Source: Larix kaempferi (lineage: Eukaryota > Streptophyta > Pinopsida > Pinales > Pinaceae). Taken from it: 64,000 nt of DNA. A program made the translations under genes and the position numbers. The notes under the pieces were generated by a model, which saw only the letters and a list, made by a program, of their open reading frames with translations, was not told the DNA's origin and made no database searches. The DNA is taken from assembly GCA_027924585.1 (NCBI GenBank), contig BSBM01000779.1, forward strand, positions 16,288,001 through 16,352,000, given 5' to 3'. Below, piece after piece: positions 11,395-23,389 of the stretch; positions within the stretch are counted from its first letter, which is position 1; each line of letters begins with the position of its first letter.

Positions 11395-11730
11395 CCAATT
11401 ACCTTTCTTGATCCATTCTTTTTGATTTCACAACCATCAGCATAAAATGTGAGATTATAGTTTGCATCACACATTTTTCCAACACTTAATAGATCATGTT
11501 TCAGTCCTTCAACATATAATACTTTTTGAGCTTTAGCTCTGCCTTTTAGTACCACTGTCCCTTTTCCCATGATTCTCATTGTTCCATCATCTCCAAAAGA
11601 TACATCTCCTCCTTTTTTCCTTTTTAAAGTGATGAATTTTTTCTTGTCACCAATCATATGTTTTATACATCCTCTATCAATATACCACTTGTCTTCATCC
11701 TTCTGAGCATATAAATCTATCCCACATATA
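11395..11730 (-). pseudogene. pol: TE-B protease and pre-integrase remnant
   Basis: Minus-strand Copia protease. The active-site block near 11680 reads YIDRGCIKHMIGDK where family members have D-S-G, so the Ser is now Arg while the Asp remains. Downstream are GGDVSFGDDG, VLYVEGLKHDLLSVG and a CEIKKNGSRKVIG block, characteristic of the region between protease and integrase in SIRE-like elements. TE-C interrupts it at 11394; the continuation resumes at 8322. Confidence 0.8.
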
Positions 11731-11756
11731 TCACTTGATCTTTCTTCTTCTTGAGT

Positions 11757-13594
11757 TATTTGATTCCATCGACAATATTTTGCAGGGTGTCCAAAATTAT
11801 TGCATTTGGAACATTCAACATCATACTTGGGAAATGTTGAAAATGAATTATGATTGCATATGTATACTTGTTTTGACTGCTTTCTTTCATCCTAGTTCTA
11901 ATATATTTCCTTTCTTGAGGAGCTCTACATTCTGCTGCTTTATGACCAAAGTTATGACAAGTATAGCAATTTCCAAAGAAAAAATGTTGATATCTGCAAG
12001 ATTGTTGTCTTCTAGAAGTCCTGTAATTGCTTGATGAAGGTCTGGATGTCATTCTTCTCCATTGTCCATTTGTAAAAGGTTCAGATGGTATTGAGTCAGC
12101 ATTTCTTTTTCCCATGTCAGCATAACTGATTGATTCATGTACTTCTTTTCCTTTTAGTCTCGAGGCTTCATGTTCAAGGTCGTCGCACTCTTTTTATCTA
12201 ATTGATATTAGTCTAACTCCTTTAGATGTTTCCTTCAATTTGTTCAACTCATACTTGTGCTTGACAATTCTATCACATAGATTCCTCTTCTCTTGTTCTA
12301 CTTCTTGATTATGTGCAATGGTTTCAAAACCAATTCCTCTTTTATCAGTTGGACTTCTTTGTTGAAGAATTACATTGTAAAGATATGTTGAGATTTTTTC
12401 AAATTTCAAATTCAAAAGTTTGTCCTTTTTAATTGTTCTTGAAGAGCACTGATCTCTGCATCTTTCTTAGATATGTCTTCCTTCATATCTCTAGTTAACT
12501 GATTTCTTGTTGTCATGTATTCTTTTTTCTATTTCTTGTTGACTTCCTTAGATGTTCAATTTCATCCAAGGCAGCTTTTAAATCGGCTTCAAGATCAACT
12601 ATGGTTGCTTCTTCATTTTCTTCAATTACCTTACCATCCTGATGAAGTTGCCCCTCCATGGCTAGAAATAAAATTTCATTATCATCTGTGTTTTATTCTT
12701 CTTCGTTGTAGTCTGGAGCTTCATCTTCATAACTTTGTTTCATTGCATATCTTCCTTTGGGAATATTTTTTCTTTGACTTGTCATGTTTCTATCCTCCCT
12801 TAGAGGGAATTTTGCAACAAAAAGTCCATTTTTTCCACCGTTGAAGCATTTCAAAGGTAGCTTACCTTTGAACCTTCATGTACCTCTGGGTAACTTCTTG
12901 AAAAAAAATTCCATTTATTCATCTGATATTTCATCTGTGCTTTAAGAAGAGAATGATTGGCTTTTCTTAAAATACAGTTTCTTCTTTGCAACTTGAAAAG
13001 CAACTTTTTATGTTTGGATCTTTTGTTCTCATTTCGTAGGTTGTGAGAATCCCATGTAACTCATCCAATTTAAGTGCATCAAGATTTTGTTCATATTCAA
13101 TGGTTGAAAATTTTGGATTAAATATGGTTGAAAGAGATATCAGTACCTTTTGAAGTATTGTATCTTCTTGTACCTCCTCTCCTAGACCTCTCATTGTATT
13201 GACCAATTCTTCCACTCTTTGGAAGTAAGCAACGATATCTTCTCCCTCATACATTTTTAGGCCTTCAAACTGTGTCCTGTAGGTTTCAAGTTTTGTTTTC
13301 TTGACATTGGTGTCACCTTGATAAATCCTCTTCAATTTATCCCAAATTTATTTGGTTGTGTCATATTTCTTAACCTTAACAAATTATGTTTTCGACATCC
13401 CTCCTAGGATTGCATTCACAACTTTAGCGTATAATCACCTACCTTTCTTTCTATTAAATATGTTGGTGGATCTTATATCCGTTAACAACGCTATCCCAGA
13501 CATCAAAACCCAATGACATCAAATATGCTTTCATTCTCTTACTTCAAAAGACATAATTTGTCCCATAAAAAAGAGGAACCTCCTTATTAGCCAT
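11757..13594 (-). pseudogene. gag: TE-B gag remnant with two CCHC zinc knuckles
   Basis: ATG at 13592-13594 (MANKEVPLF...), about 50 bp after the PBS. The UBN2-type capsid block lies at 12967-13335 (YFQRVEELVNTMRGLGE, then ILQKVLISLS). Two zinc knuckles follow: CYTCHNFGHKAAEC near 11960 and CSKCNNFGHPAKYC near 11785, in different frames, both with intact C-x2-C-x4-H-x4-C spacing. The intervening region (12116-12960) is coiled-coil-like (K/E/L rich) in pieces. Several frameshifts break it. Two knuckles are typical of SIRE-type gag. Confidence 0.8.
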
Positions 13595-13642
13595 GTGTGT
13601 CTTAAAAGATCACCTTCAGGTCAATCAGACTTATAAGAAGGA

Positions 13643-13657
13643 CCCGCTCTGATACCA
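13643..13657 (-). other. TE-B primer binding site
   Basis: Minus strand TGGTATCAGAGCGGG, two bases after the LTR end, complementary to the 3' end of initiator tRNA-Met as in most plant Copia elements. Confidence 0.9.
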
Positions 13658-14747
13658 ATTGAAGAACACACCGAGATACTGAGAGGGGGGGATGAATCAT
13701 TATCTCATGCAAATTTACTATTCCACTTTTTTATCAATTCATCAAACAGTATATGCATCAATCCACCATTAACAAGAGAGTATGTATATTGAAAAAAACT
13801 CAATATATAGTATTTATAAAAACAATATGATTACATCATGTTGAGGAGACTTCAATCTCCAATGACCACTAGCTACAACTGGAAGGAGGCTACCCCCTTG
13901 TATTAGTTAGCTCCAACTGACATAAACCTTCCAACTACAACGTGAAGGAGGCTACTTGGGCCTACTGCAACATGATGGAGGCTACAACCTCCTTTCTCTT
14001 CTATGACAAGATGGAGGCTTCAACCCCCTTTGCACACTTTCTTTAGCTTATTCTAAACTGTGCACTCCGCACTCTTCTAATATTTCTCTATACTTCGCAC
14101 TTTCCTCAATCTTACTTTCACACTTTGTTCAGCACACTCATCTTTATTTAATCTATGTTATTTTTCACACACAACACTTAGATCTACACACTTTCCACAT
14201 ATTATTCTGCACTGCGCACTACGGTCTGTGCACCTTCCACAACTTGCTCTATACCACGCACTAGCTAGCTCTACACTGCGTACTTGACTCAACACACAAT
14301 CCTCAAATTCCTCCGTATTGCACACTAGGATCTACTTCAAACTTCATCCTTCCTCGTCATGGCGACTTTGCCAAACCGCGACTTCGCACAAAGCTCTGCT
14401 TCTAAAATCTATCCTTCGTCCTATTTGCGACTTTGCACTTGGTTTTGCTTCGGACTTCATCTTCCTGTGAATTCACACTTGGTTCTGCTCCAAGATTTGG
14501 CTTCCTTTCTAACTACAACTTTTCTTTGGGTTCCATTCCAAGACTCCATCCTTCCTCGCAACTGCGACTTCATCCAACTGTGACTTCGCACCGGACTCTG
14601 CTTCAGATCAACTATTCATTGATCTCCAGAAATCCCCATATATTCACTATTACATCTTTCAGATATTTATTTTTCCTTGAGATTGCACACCCTTTCATAG
14701 CTCCATCCTTACTTCAATCAGTCATCATATGAGGAGGGCGCTTCACT

Positions 14748-14755
14748 TATTTATA
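14748..14755 (-). promoter_or_regulatory. Possible TATA box of the TE-B LTR
   Basis: Minus strand TATAAATA in the middle of the 5' LTR. The matching segment is missing from the 3' LTR copy near 5020. Position is compatible with the LTR promoter; function is inferred only. Confidence 0.45.
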
Positions 14756-14965
14756 CAAGTGTTGGATCACTTTCAAGGCCGACAAAACATTGTATAATAT
14801 TATGGCAGGGCCAACTAAAATGTTTTTACCTAATTCATAGTCTTCCTTAAGCCGACTTGACTTGAAAATGAGCGGGTTATAGACCACTCATGGAGCTCTC
14901 TCTTAGGTTACAAGTCTCCAACACAATGCCCATTCCTTTGATTAACGCGAGCTAGTTACCATTAC

Positions 14966-16491
14966 ATTTTTTATAAGTAAGATATATCATATTAACATAC
15001 TGTACAAAAAGGATTATAACTTTCAACAGTGTGAGTGCCCATCAAAGCAATCTGAAACAGTCATCATCGAACATCCCAGGAGACATATAACAATATTCCT
15101 ACTGCTCCTCTCTCGAAAGAGAAAACAGAGCTTACAAACATAGCTACCAGGAGAAAACTTATCAAACCAAGACACAATGAGAGTAGCGTAGAACCGACAA
15201 CCTCAGTGCTTGCCATGGTCCTAAATCAAGGCCATACCAAAATAGGACCAGCATCCAAAATGAAACTAGAAAAGAACCGACAGCCACAGTGATTGCCAAG
15301 GCTCCAAAACATGGTCATACCAAAACAATACCAGCATGTAACCATCAACCTCAAGCTTACCTAGGTACCCATACCAAAATCTAGGAAAACATGGTGTGTC
15401 CATCATAACATAGTTGCCAAACAACCCACCAAATACACAAAAAACAAAAAAACACAAAGAACCCGTCCTTATAACCCATAATTACCCAAATCCAGCGGGA
15501 AGGAGCCCTCGAGACGCACAATTCCATCCTGTTGCTCTCTCGTGCTCAAATTGTTGTCCCTAACAAGATCGAAGTGCCCCATTTTTGGCAAGAAGGGGAG
15601 GCCAAGCTTATGCCCCACCATGTAAATCTTCATATGCAACAACCAGGTGTTCACATAGAGTTATTTCCAGAAATCCACAAGTACATACTCCGCCCGCTCC
15701 TTCTCCTCGTGCTCCAACAACACACAACTCAACATACTCTTCACCACCCAGTATAGATTTATCGTTCCCTCGTACAATCCTTGGCGGCCCCACGAGGACC
15801 CAAGGTTCTGAATCCAGGGATCCTACATGGCTTATGCCACCGACGGGCTCGCATTCCCCACCTTGCGGCACACCCCCTCCTCCATCATTTCAACATCTAC
15901 CCGGATATACGTAGGAATAGTATCCCAATAATTCCACGCAACTTGGGTCGCTCTAAGTTTCTCACGACTCACCCTACGATGTCCAAGAACTTCCTCCATG
16001 TATCCCCCCCCCCCCCGCATCCTGCATAACGCCTTTGCTTCTTAGACACAGCACACTGTCCTCGCACGCCAGGCTCCCAGGGCCCTTTCTGTCACCCCTT
16101 TCAAAGCTAAGAATGACCACCCCCCCGACTGATACAGAAAAAGAAACACAGACCAGAAGCAACAGACGTAATAGCGAGAGCAAGTTTTCCCAAGATAATG
16201 AAATCTGACCTCCTATCATTCCATTTAATGACTTTCCACCCACAAGAATCCATGATGGCTACTATACAACCCAGGTTGTTGCTCATACCACCATCTTCCT
16301 CAAAATTCTCCCAAATCTCAATTCGCATGAATGCTCCTCGTGTGACGATAGTCACCTTCATCGATCCATTTAATTCATTAACTTGGCCACCTTCCCTCAA
16401 GAGATCCCACATGCCACACGCGTAGGAGCTAGCTCGCCATCTGTCACGATGATGGCCTCCTTCCCATGCGCATCACCACCCGCATCCGGAA
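14966..16491 (-). mobile_element. Poly(A)-tailed retroposon (5'-truncated LINE or processed pseudogene) inside the TE-B LTR
   Basis: 1526-bp insert flanked by a perfect 16-bp direct repeat AGCTAGTTACCATTAC (14950-14965 and 16492-16507). The homologous 3' LTR has only one copy of this site (near 5208-5222). On the minus strand the insert ends ATATCTTACTTATAAAAAATG, i.e. a short A-tail at the target site. These are the marks of target-primed reverse transcription. It looks clearly more GC-rich than its surroundings, carries a C13 run at 16004-16016 and several short minus-strand open stretches (16107-16412, 15469-15654, 15266-15457) that I cannot assign. The hydrophobic W/F/L-rich 15266-15457 piece recalls LINE 3' regions. 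Confidence 0.8.
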
Positions 16492-16653
16492 AGCTAGTTA
16501 CCATTACTTGGTCAAACTTGCATCCATATTAAACTAACTTATATTTTATATATGTATTCAAACCCGCTTCTAATTACATCAAGTCTAGTTAGGTAAATCA
16601 CTAGACATACAAGTCACTCCCTTTTGACATCAATGACAATATAAAGTCCAACA

Positions 16654-17051
16654 GTTTCCACACCTCTAGCCTTGATGACAATGTTGCTCTTAAAGGAGGA
16701 GATCATGTTAGGGTCCTACCCTAATCTTCATACTCTTGATATACTTAGGATTTAGTTATCATTGTATGAGGTCATCATTTTTTAAGAAGGTCCTTAGATA
16801 ATCAGTGAATAGTTATTTAATGTTAAAGGGTCATCGTTATTAAATAATGCCCACTGACTAGTTGGTACTCATTCATAATCAGACCATAAGTAGCTAGGGT
16901 TTTGCTACTAAGAAACAATATATAGAGCTAGAATTTTATGTAATGGTTATCAAGTGTTGTTATTGTAATTGGAGCTATGTTCATATGAGGATTACCCCTC
17001 GAAGATGCCTGTAAATATTACTCATTATTTTTTAGATCTTCAATATCAACA
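16654..17051 (+). mobile_element. TE-D: 3' end of an LTR element cut by TE-B
   Basis: A PPT (TTAAAGGAGGAGATCA, 16690-16705) is followed directly by an LTR-like unit, 16706-17051. Just upstream is 'ccttgatgacaatgttgct', a typical Copia 3' end. The interior is missing because TE-B borders it at 16653; the rest should lie left of this window. Confidence 0.7.
16706..17051 (+). repeat. TE-D 3' LTR
   Basis: About 346 bp, from TGTTAGGGTCCTACC to ...CTTCAATATCAACA, with TG...CA ends. Only one copy is in the window, so the 3' border is inferred from the terminal dinucleotide alone. Confidence 0.6.
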
Positions 17052-18195
17052 GTTATAATTTTGCAAATTTAATCTTATTTTCTCTTTTATTTGTTTTTCC
17101 ATAATTAATTTCTCTAGATCTTATTAATATTATCATGCTATATATGTTACTTAAAAGGCAATATGTCAAATTCTCTAAAAAAAAATTGGATTTTTCTTCT
17201 TAAAAACGTATTATAGGCTTGCCCTATATTTATAGATTTTGTTTTGTTCGTGATTATTATACCTTTTCTATTGACATATTTCTATAGGTCCCTCTCTAAT
17301 AATATTTCATAGATGGATGTTGAAAAGTTAAAAATCAAGGCTATATATGAGCTTAAAGAGATGTTTGGGACTCTTTTAGAGTTTGAATTTGTTACAATAG
17401 TTTGAATTCAATTATCTTCTCCATAAGATAAAGCAAAATTCATTAAATATTATATTTATCTTTAAATATCATTGAAAAAGGAGAGGGTGTTTTTATTCAA
17501 GCACATAAAGGAAGAGGCCAAGCAACATAAACAATTTGAAGAAACTCATACACATGAAAAAAGTACACTTTAAATGAAAGTTTTAAAAGCCATATTATGG
17601 GGTATTAATGAATGTTTGATACAGTTGGTGTCCCATGGGACAAAACATTAAACAAGTGAATATGTTACAAAGTGGCTAGGGCCTTGCCAAATATGGAAAC
17701 TAAAAATGTAAATAAGCTCTAAGTTTAATGTAGAAATAAGGAAGTGAATAAAAAATCATAATAACATAAGAAAATAATTTAAATGTTTGTCACCTTATCA
17801 AGCATTAAAATAAAAATATATAGAATTGGCAACATCAACAACAGAACATCACATGAAAAGTGACAAAAAAACATTTTTTTTGTATTTTAGTTTTAAAAAA
17901 GTCAACAATGCCATGTGATGGTTGCTACATAGCACTTATAAAATTTCATGTTAAAACATTTTGTTTTCTATTTTTAAAATAAAATCACACTCTTAGCGAT
18001 TTATGTCCCATCAATAACCTCTTTCTTGACAAAAAACTGAAATGGGTGAAATTTAAAAAAAAAAATTAATTAAAAAAAGCAATTTAATAAAAAAAAATTG
18101 AAACAATGGAAAACTTTATAAAAAAATTATAGCATAAAATTGGAATAATGCAAAGTGTAAAACTATGGCTTTAAAATAAAAATTGTATTCCTTAC
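17052..18195. other. AT-rich sequence without a recognisable gene
   Basis: Strongly AT-rich with poly(A)/poly(T) runs (17860-17900, 18050-18130). I see no coding motif and no border repeats. Confidence 0.5.
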
Positions 18196-18838
18196 TGTTA
18201 GGATATTTTAATACTTCATCCTTGTCCTACCTAGCATTATTTATTTTTCCTAGTTGTTGATGATGTCATTTTCCCCCTAGTGGTGTGCAGATGTCATCCA
18301 GGATCCATCTACCACCTTATGAGCCCTGCATTCATCATTTTAGGACCACTTCAATCAATTCCCTATTTTATAGGAACCAACTGAGTGTTCCAGTGCAGTC
18401 CACCTGAGTTAGATGACTCTTGTGGGGGGTTAGAGCTTCGGATGCCACTGATTGTGGCCTCATGCGCCCATTTCTGATTGAAATGCATGAAAAACTCACT
18501 ATTGCGCCCTCCTTAGTCAGTTAACTGATTGTGACTTCAGTTAGCTGAGTTTAGGTTCAGTTCAGTTCAGTTTGAGTCTTCCGGAGCACTCCAGTGGTGA
18601 CAATCCCTATGCTAGACCAACTAAGGTTCGAATTCTCCTGAGTGATTCAAATTCTCTCCATTTTAACATCATTGTTGATTATACTGATTATTGGATAGTG
18701 TGACATTATTCTACTCCTATCTGAGTTCTACTGCATAATTATTTCTCTGCAGTTTTCACTCTTATTCAATTTTTATGCCCATTCTTTCTCTGTGAGGTAT
18801 ACTCATCTCTTAGATCTGCTGTGGCATAGAATTTCACA
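18196..18838 (+). repeat. TE-E 5' LTR
   Basis: TGTTAGGATATTTTAATAC to ...CATAGAATTTCACA, 643 bp. It is followed by PBS TAGTATCAGAGCC at 18839 (tRNA-Met type, one change). Confidence 0.9.
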
Positions 18839-19237
18839 TAGTATCAGAGCCATTGAGTGAATAGGTTGAGCAGCTGCTTTCGGTAGTGCACCAGAAGCCT
18901 CTAGATTTCCACAGCAAATCTTGTTGCCATTGCATTGAATTCATTGGAGAAATCCAATGAGATCTAGCAAGGTGTGAAGGATCAGGATAAAAGTGCATAT
19001 TGTCCTAAAGCAGTGCTCAGTAGTAGTCTACCTCCATTATTGAGATTTTTTTATAGGTTATTCAAATTTTTTTAGTACAGCAGCAGTTACAACAGTTTTC
19101 AGCACTTGCAGCAGTTTTCTACACTTGCATCAGTGTTTTTGCACCTGTGTTTTTCAGCACCAGTGTTTCTGCATCTATGTTTCTGCACTCAATTTTCTTA
19201 ACAACAATTTCACCTTGTAATCGCTCCAATATTTGTA

Positions 19238-20120
19238 ATGGAAAATTCAAACTCTCCTCTCTCTCCCAGGATCCTGACACTCTTCAATTACCTTGATTGG
19301 AGGGCTGATATGCAGATGGTATTGCGCAACAAATCATTGTACATGGTAACAATGGGGAAGGATCCCGAACCACAATCAGCTATGGAGAAAACCAAGTATT
19401 TGAATAGATTGGATGAAGCATTTGGTTTCATGTGTATTCATATTTCCAGAGATCTACTCTTCCACATCGAAGGATTGAAGACTCCAAGAGATTTATGGTT
19501 GAAGTTAGAGACCCTCTTCGACAAACAAGATGAGCTAAGAGGCCATATTCTGGAAAATGAGTTGATTTCTCTTCAACCCATTAGTTTCGACTTTCGAGAC
19601 CATCCAACAATTCTTTTCAAAATTAAAATCTCTAGTTATGCAATGCAATCAGTGTGGCATTGAGAAGAAGGATGAGAAGTTGGTGCTATCCATTATGAGC
19701 AAGCTAGGTCCTGAGTTCTCCATCTTTGTCTCTACCTTCCATTCTGGGTGAATATCAATCCCAGGATGGAAGATTCCCTCCTTTGATATTTTCACTAAAT
19801 ATCTCATCCAAGAACAAGATAAGTTGATCCAGATGGGCTCCTTGATGGCCTCCAAAAATCAAGCTCTTTTGGCTGGAGAACCAAAAAGTGTGAATGGGAA
19901 GGGGAAGCACAAGGCAAGGATAAGAGGCCATCTGAACCCAAGCAGAATGCCAAATCAAGTCCATCAGAAGGATCCTCCAACTCCAAGAAGGACAAACAAA
20001 AGCGATTTGAGAAATACAAGTGTTCCTATTGCAAGAAAGGAAACCACCCAGAGAGATCTTGCATGTAGAAGAAGATAGATCAGATGACCAAGCTTCTTGA
20101 ACAACAAAACATTACCCTCC
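19238..20120 (+). pseudogene. gag: TE-E gag remnant with CCHC knuckle
   Basis: ATG at 19238. The N-terminus shows the Copia gag entry (LTLFNYLDWRADMQMVL), a GFMCIHISRDLLFHI block and DLWLKLETLFDKQDELRG, then a stop at 19661-19663. The rest continues in other frames: KLGPEFS- and QEQDKLIQMG-like pieces (19700-19840), a Lys/Arg-rich stretch, and a CCHC knuckle CSYCKKGNHPERSC at about 20020-20065 with correct spacing. A full gag of this type is about 300 residues, so most of it is present but broken. Confidence 0.8.
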
Positions 20121-20179
20121 CAAAAGTTGCAAGAGAGGTTGATTCTAGAAGTGATTATGATGGTCATGAGAGATGACAT

Positions 20180-20530
20180 GCACTGAAGGCTGGATTTTCA
20201 AAATCACAGGCCCTTCTCATAGATTCAGGAGCCTCCAACCACATGGTTGCCTCCAGAGAATCATTTTCTTCTCTAGATCTCAAAGATGGTGCGATTATTC
20301 ACATGGGGGACAACTCTCAAATCTTTGCTGAAGGGAAGGGCACAATACATATGGAGCACGGTAAGTTTTAAAATTTTCTATTTGTGCCTTCTTTGTCATC
20401 AAATTTGGTGTCTGTATATCAGATGAATCACACGAGTTCACCGAAGAAAGTGGTCTTTGGTTCTGACACAGTTGAGATTGCAGAGATCTCTACTAGGAAG
20501 ATTATAGAAAAAGGGTTTGCAAACCATGCC
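20180..20530 (+). pseudogene. pol: TE-E aspartic protease remnant
   Basis: The Copia protease active site LLIDSGASNHM is intact near 20215-20250, followed by IIHMGDNSQIFAEGKG. A stop at about 20369 precedes the conserved FVPSLSSNLVSVYQM block near 20385-20420. After FGSDTVEIAEIS the sequence jumps to acidic linker sequence near 20570, so the integrase core is missing. Confidence 0.8.
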
Positions 20531-20569
20531 TCAAGGCATATGAATTCTCACATTTTTTTCCATACTCTC

Positions 20570-21138
20570 TGCTTTCCCCATCGGAATCTGATGAAGATCA
20601 GAGTGATATCTATTCTAATGAAGATGAGGATCAAGATCTTGATGTTGAGAATAAATTTCAAGGAGATTCATATTCATATCCAGATCCAACACATGCTCTC
20701 AATCCATGGCCAAGGCCAATATGTGCTCACAAAGTCCTTGTAGCTGTTGGGAACACAGTTGGGGATCCATCTTACCATAGAACCACCAGATCTCAGTATC
20801 ATGCAAAACTTGCACTATGTCATGCAGATCCACTTCTCTCAGAGAGGTGCTACATGATGGTGGGGTTTGATCCACAATCTCTTGGAGAGACTTGCCATGG
20901 GGGATCTATAACCAAGCAACAATATCGTATGTCTGACAAAAGGTACTCAAAGGTTCATGATTTGGACTACAATGAGCCATTCGCTCCAGTAGCGAGAAGG
21001 GTTCCCGAAAGACTTGTTTTGGCAAATACAACTTCTACACAATGGGAGGTCATCAGAGGAGTAGATCCAGATCTAGCACCTGCATTTCAATCCTACATAG
21101 GAGCAACCTGCCAATATTTTTGTGAAGGATTTCACTGA
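20570..21138 (+). pseudogene. pol: TE-E integrase-RT linker and RT entry scraps
   Basis: A very acidic linker (SDEDQSD, NEDEDQDLD) at 20590-20655, then SERCYMMVGFDPQSLGETCH at about 20838-20900, known from the stretch just before Copia RT. Next comes RYSKVHDLDYNEPFAPVAR at 20940-21000, the RT 'GIDYxETFAPVAR' motif, with the intervening RT N-terminus lost. After 21000 no RT motif is seen, so a second deletion removed the catalytic region and RNase H. Confidence 0.75.
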
Positions 21139-21345
21139 GGAAAGTTTTTTCCTTCTCTGCTTAGTATGAAGATTCTTTGAGTTCCCTACTGCTACTCTTT
21201 TGAGGGGGGTATTTTTCCCATGAGTTTGTTCCCCATTTCCTTGGTTCATGGACAGTTCTTTATTTTTATCATTTATTTGATTGCATGGGTGACCTTAGGT
21301 CTCAACAACCAGGGCCCAGGATGCAAAAGTATGGATTAAGGGGGG

Positions 21346-21999
21346 TGTTAGGATATTTTAATACTCCATCCTTGTCCTACCTAGCATTATTTATTTTTTC
21401 TAGTTGTTGATGATGTCATTTTCCCCCTAGTTGTGTGCAAATGTCATTGAGGATCCATCTACCACCTTCTGAGCCCTACATGCATCATTTTAGGACCACT
21501 TCAGTCAGTTCCCTATTTTATAGGAACCAACTAAGTGTTCTAGTGCAGTCCACCTGAGTTAGCTGACTCTTATGGGGGGTTATAGCTCTGGATGCCACTG
21601 ATTGTGGCCTCATGCACCCATTTCTGATTGACATGCATGACAAACTCACTATTGCACCCTCCTTAGTTAGTAACTGATTGTGACTTCAATTAGCTGAGTT
21701 TAGGTTCAGTTCAGTTGAGTTTGAGTCTTTTGGAGCACTCCAATGATGATAATCCCTATGCTAGACCAATTGAGGTTCAAATTATCCTCAGTGATTTGAA
21801 TTCTCTCCATTGTAACATAATTGTTGATTATACTGATTATTGGATAGTGTGACATTATTCTTCTCCTATTTGATTTCTACTGCATAATTATTTCTCTGCT
21901 CTTTTTACTACAGTTTTCACTCTTATTCACCTTTTCTGCTCATTCTTTCTCTGTGAAGTATACTCAGCTCTTAGATCTGTTGTGACATAGAATTTCACG
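21346..21999 (+). repeat. TE-E 3' LTR
   Basis: Starts directly after PPT GATTAAGGGGGG (21334-21345) and matches the 5' LTR. The last base is G where the other copy has A (CACG versus CACA). Confidence 0.9.
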
Positions 22000-22350
22000 C
22001 CTACTTTGTTAGAGACTAATAAAAGTTTGAAGCCAAAATACAAAGGTCCATAAGGGCCAAAGGAGATTGATTTTCACCGTGATTGTCATAAAGCATGCAA
22101 GAAATCACACCTCTAATCTTATTTTCTAGGTTTCCTTACTTTCAAGCAAAAGCTACTTAGTGTCACCCGAATGCCAAATTTGATATTAGGTTTCGAATTA
22201 TTAAGAATAAAATTAAGTGATTTAAAAAAAATTGCGTGATGTACAAGATGAAGTGGAATACAAAATGTGGAAATAAAATTCATAAATAAATTAATTAAAG
22301 AAAGAATATTAATTAAGGAAATAATTGAATCTAGAAAATTGCAATAAATA
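22000..22350. other. Short AT-rich spacer
   Basis: Between TE-E and TE-F. A few short motifs but no gene or border repeat recognised. Confidence 0.5.
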
Positions 22351-22570
22351 TGATAAAAATAAGAAGAAGAAGAAGAAAATATTTACAAGGCCAATGAACG
22401 ATCAAATATCACATACACCTTAACCTTGTGACAAGTCAATGCATATAAGTATATTGACATGAGGCTCATTGTAAAATCATCAATTCATATCGATCATTTA
22501 ATACTCGATATCCTAAACAATTATATAAATACTCTATCAATCTTGTCATAACCATGAACTATTTATTCCA
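22351..22570 (+). repeat. TE-F 5' LTR
   Basis: 220 bp, TGATAAAAATAAG to ...ATTTATTCCA, followed by TTTGGTATCAAAGGC. Divergent from the 3' copy, so the borders are approximate. Confidence 0.55.
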
Positions 22571-23389
22571 TTTGGTATCAAAGGCAACTCTTGGCTAACA
22601 TAGAGGGTTAAATTCTTTACCTGGATCTAGTTATTCCATACAATCCTCAATTGTTATTTTGTACAAATAGTTTGCAATATTGTACAAATATGTCATACAT
22701 TGTTGTCGTTCATCATACAATGTCCTTCAGTAGCCATTAGTTATGTACCAATCATCATACACAATGTTGCCATTCACTCCATTGTCTTATTGTACATTGT
22801 TTCCATTGATTCAACAATTGCCTCTTTAATTGTGTTTGTATAGCATCATATTCTTGCACACATGTCAGTTTATACTTTTGTGTTGCACATTTGTCTAATT
22901 TAAACCCTACTTGACTTTTCCTATCATCATAAAATTATTTGTAAATTACTATTTATCTTGGCATCGTATTCTAAAGTGGGATTATAAAGTCAATTTATAA
23001 CAACAACAAAAATAATTTCAAAACTTATATATATAGTATATAAATTAAAATAAATTAGAAAATATGGATGTTGAAAGAAAAAAATAACCCCAAGATGGTT
23101 AACAATGGAAAATTCACGCAAGTTCTACTTGTTGTAGAGATGAAGTCAACAATGTAAATGCACCATTTCAGTAATATTGAAAGGGGACAAAAAGAATTAC
23201 AACAAAAAAATGACACGATAATAGAAGATTTTGAAAAATGATGTCAAGACCTTAACGAATGAGAAACAATGACAAGGACGAACTATCAAGGATTATTAGT
23301 GACCATAGAGAAAGGATTGACCAACTAACCAAAAGAGTGGATGCATTATTAGTGAAACTCTTAGTCCATCTAAGGCCACCACCAAGCTA

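Larger units (their letters stand above)
3939..16653 (-). mobile_element. TE-B: Copia LTR retrotransposon (SIRE/Maximus-like), nested host of three insertions
   Basis: Minus-strand Copia element. Its 5' LTR is 13660-16653 (carrying a retroposon), followed downwards by a tRNA-Met-type PBS, gag with two CCHC knuckles, protease, integrase, RT, RNase H, a PPT and the 3' LTR. TE-C splits the protease/GAG-pre-integrase region at 8328-11394; removing it restores colinearity. The 3' LTR is cut by TE-A at 3938, so its last ~145 bp lie left of the window. Domain order PR-IN-RT-RH is that of Copia. The pol is spread over all three frames, so this is an old copy. Confidence 0.85.
13660..16653 (-). repeat. 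TE-B 5' LTR, split by a retroposon
   Basis: Minus strand begins TGTTGGACTTTATATTG at 16653 and ends ...GTGTTCTTCA at 13660. Without the 1.5-kb insert (14966-16491 plus one TSD copy) it is about 1.45 kb and matches 3939-5368. GGAGG...CCTCC type motifs recur at 13865-14030. Confidence 0.85.
18196..21999 (+). mobile_element. TE-E: internally deleted Copia LTR retrotransposon
   Basis: LTRs at 18196-18838 and 21346-21999, about 94 per cent alike by eye over the first 110 bp. Flanks CTTAC (18191-18195) and CCTAC (22000-22004) are a TSD with one mismatch. The interior holds gag with a zinc knuckle, a protease, then only scraps of the integrase-RT linker and the RT entry. The integrase core and most of RT and RNase H are deleted. 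Confidence 0.9.

Noticed and set aside
13643-13657. tRNA gene fragments at the TGGTATCAGAGC-type sites (also 32585, 39110, 49566).
   Set aside because: Only 12-16 bases match a tRNA 3' end and each directly follows an LTR; they are primer binding sites.
15585-15914. Plus-strand open stretches of about 110 codons in the retroposon, rich in Pro, Ser and His.
   Set aside because: They overlap minus-strand open stretches, have no known motif, and the A-tail shows that the retroposed strand is the minus strand.
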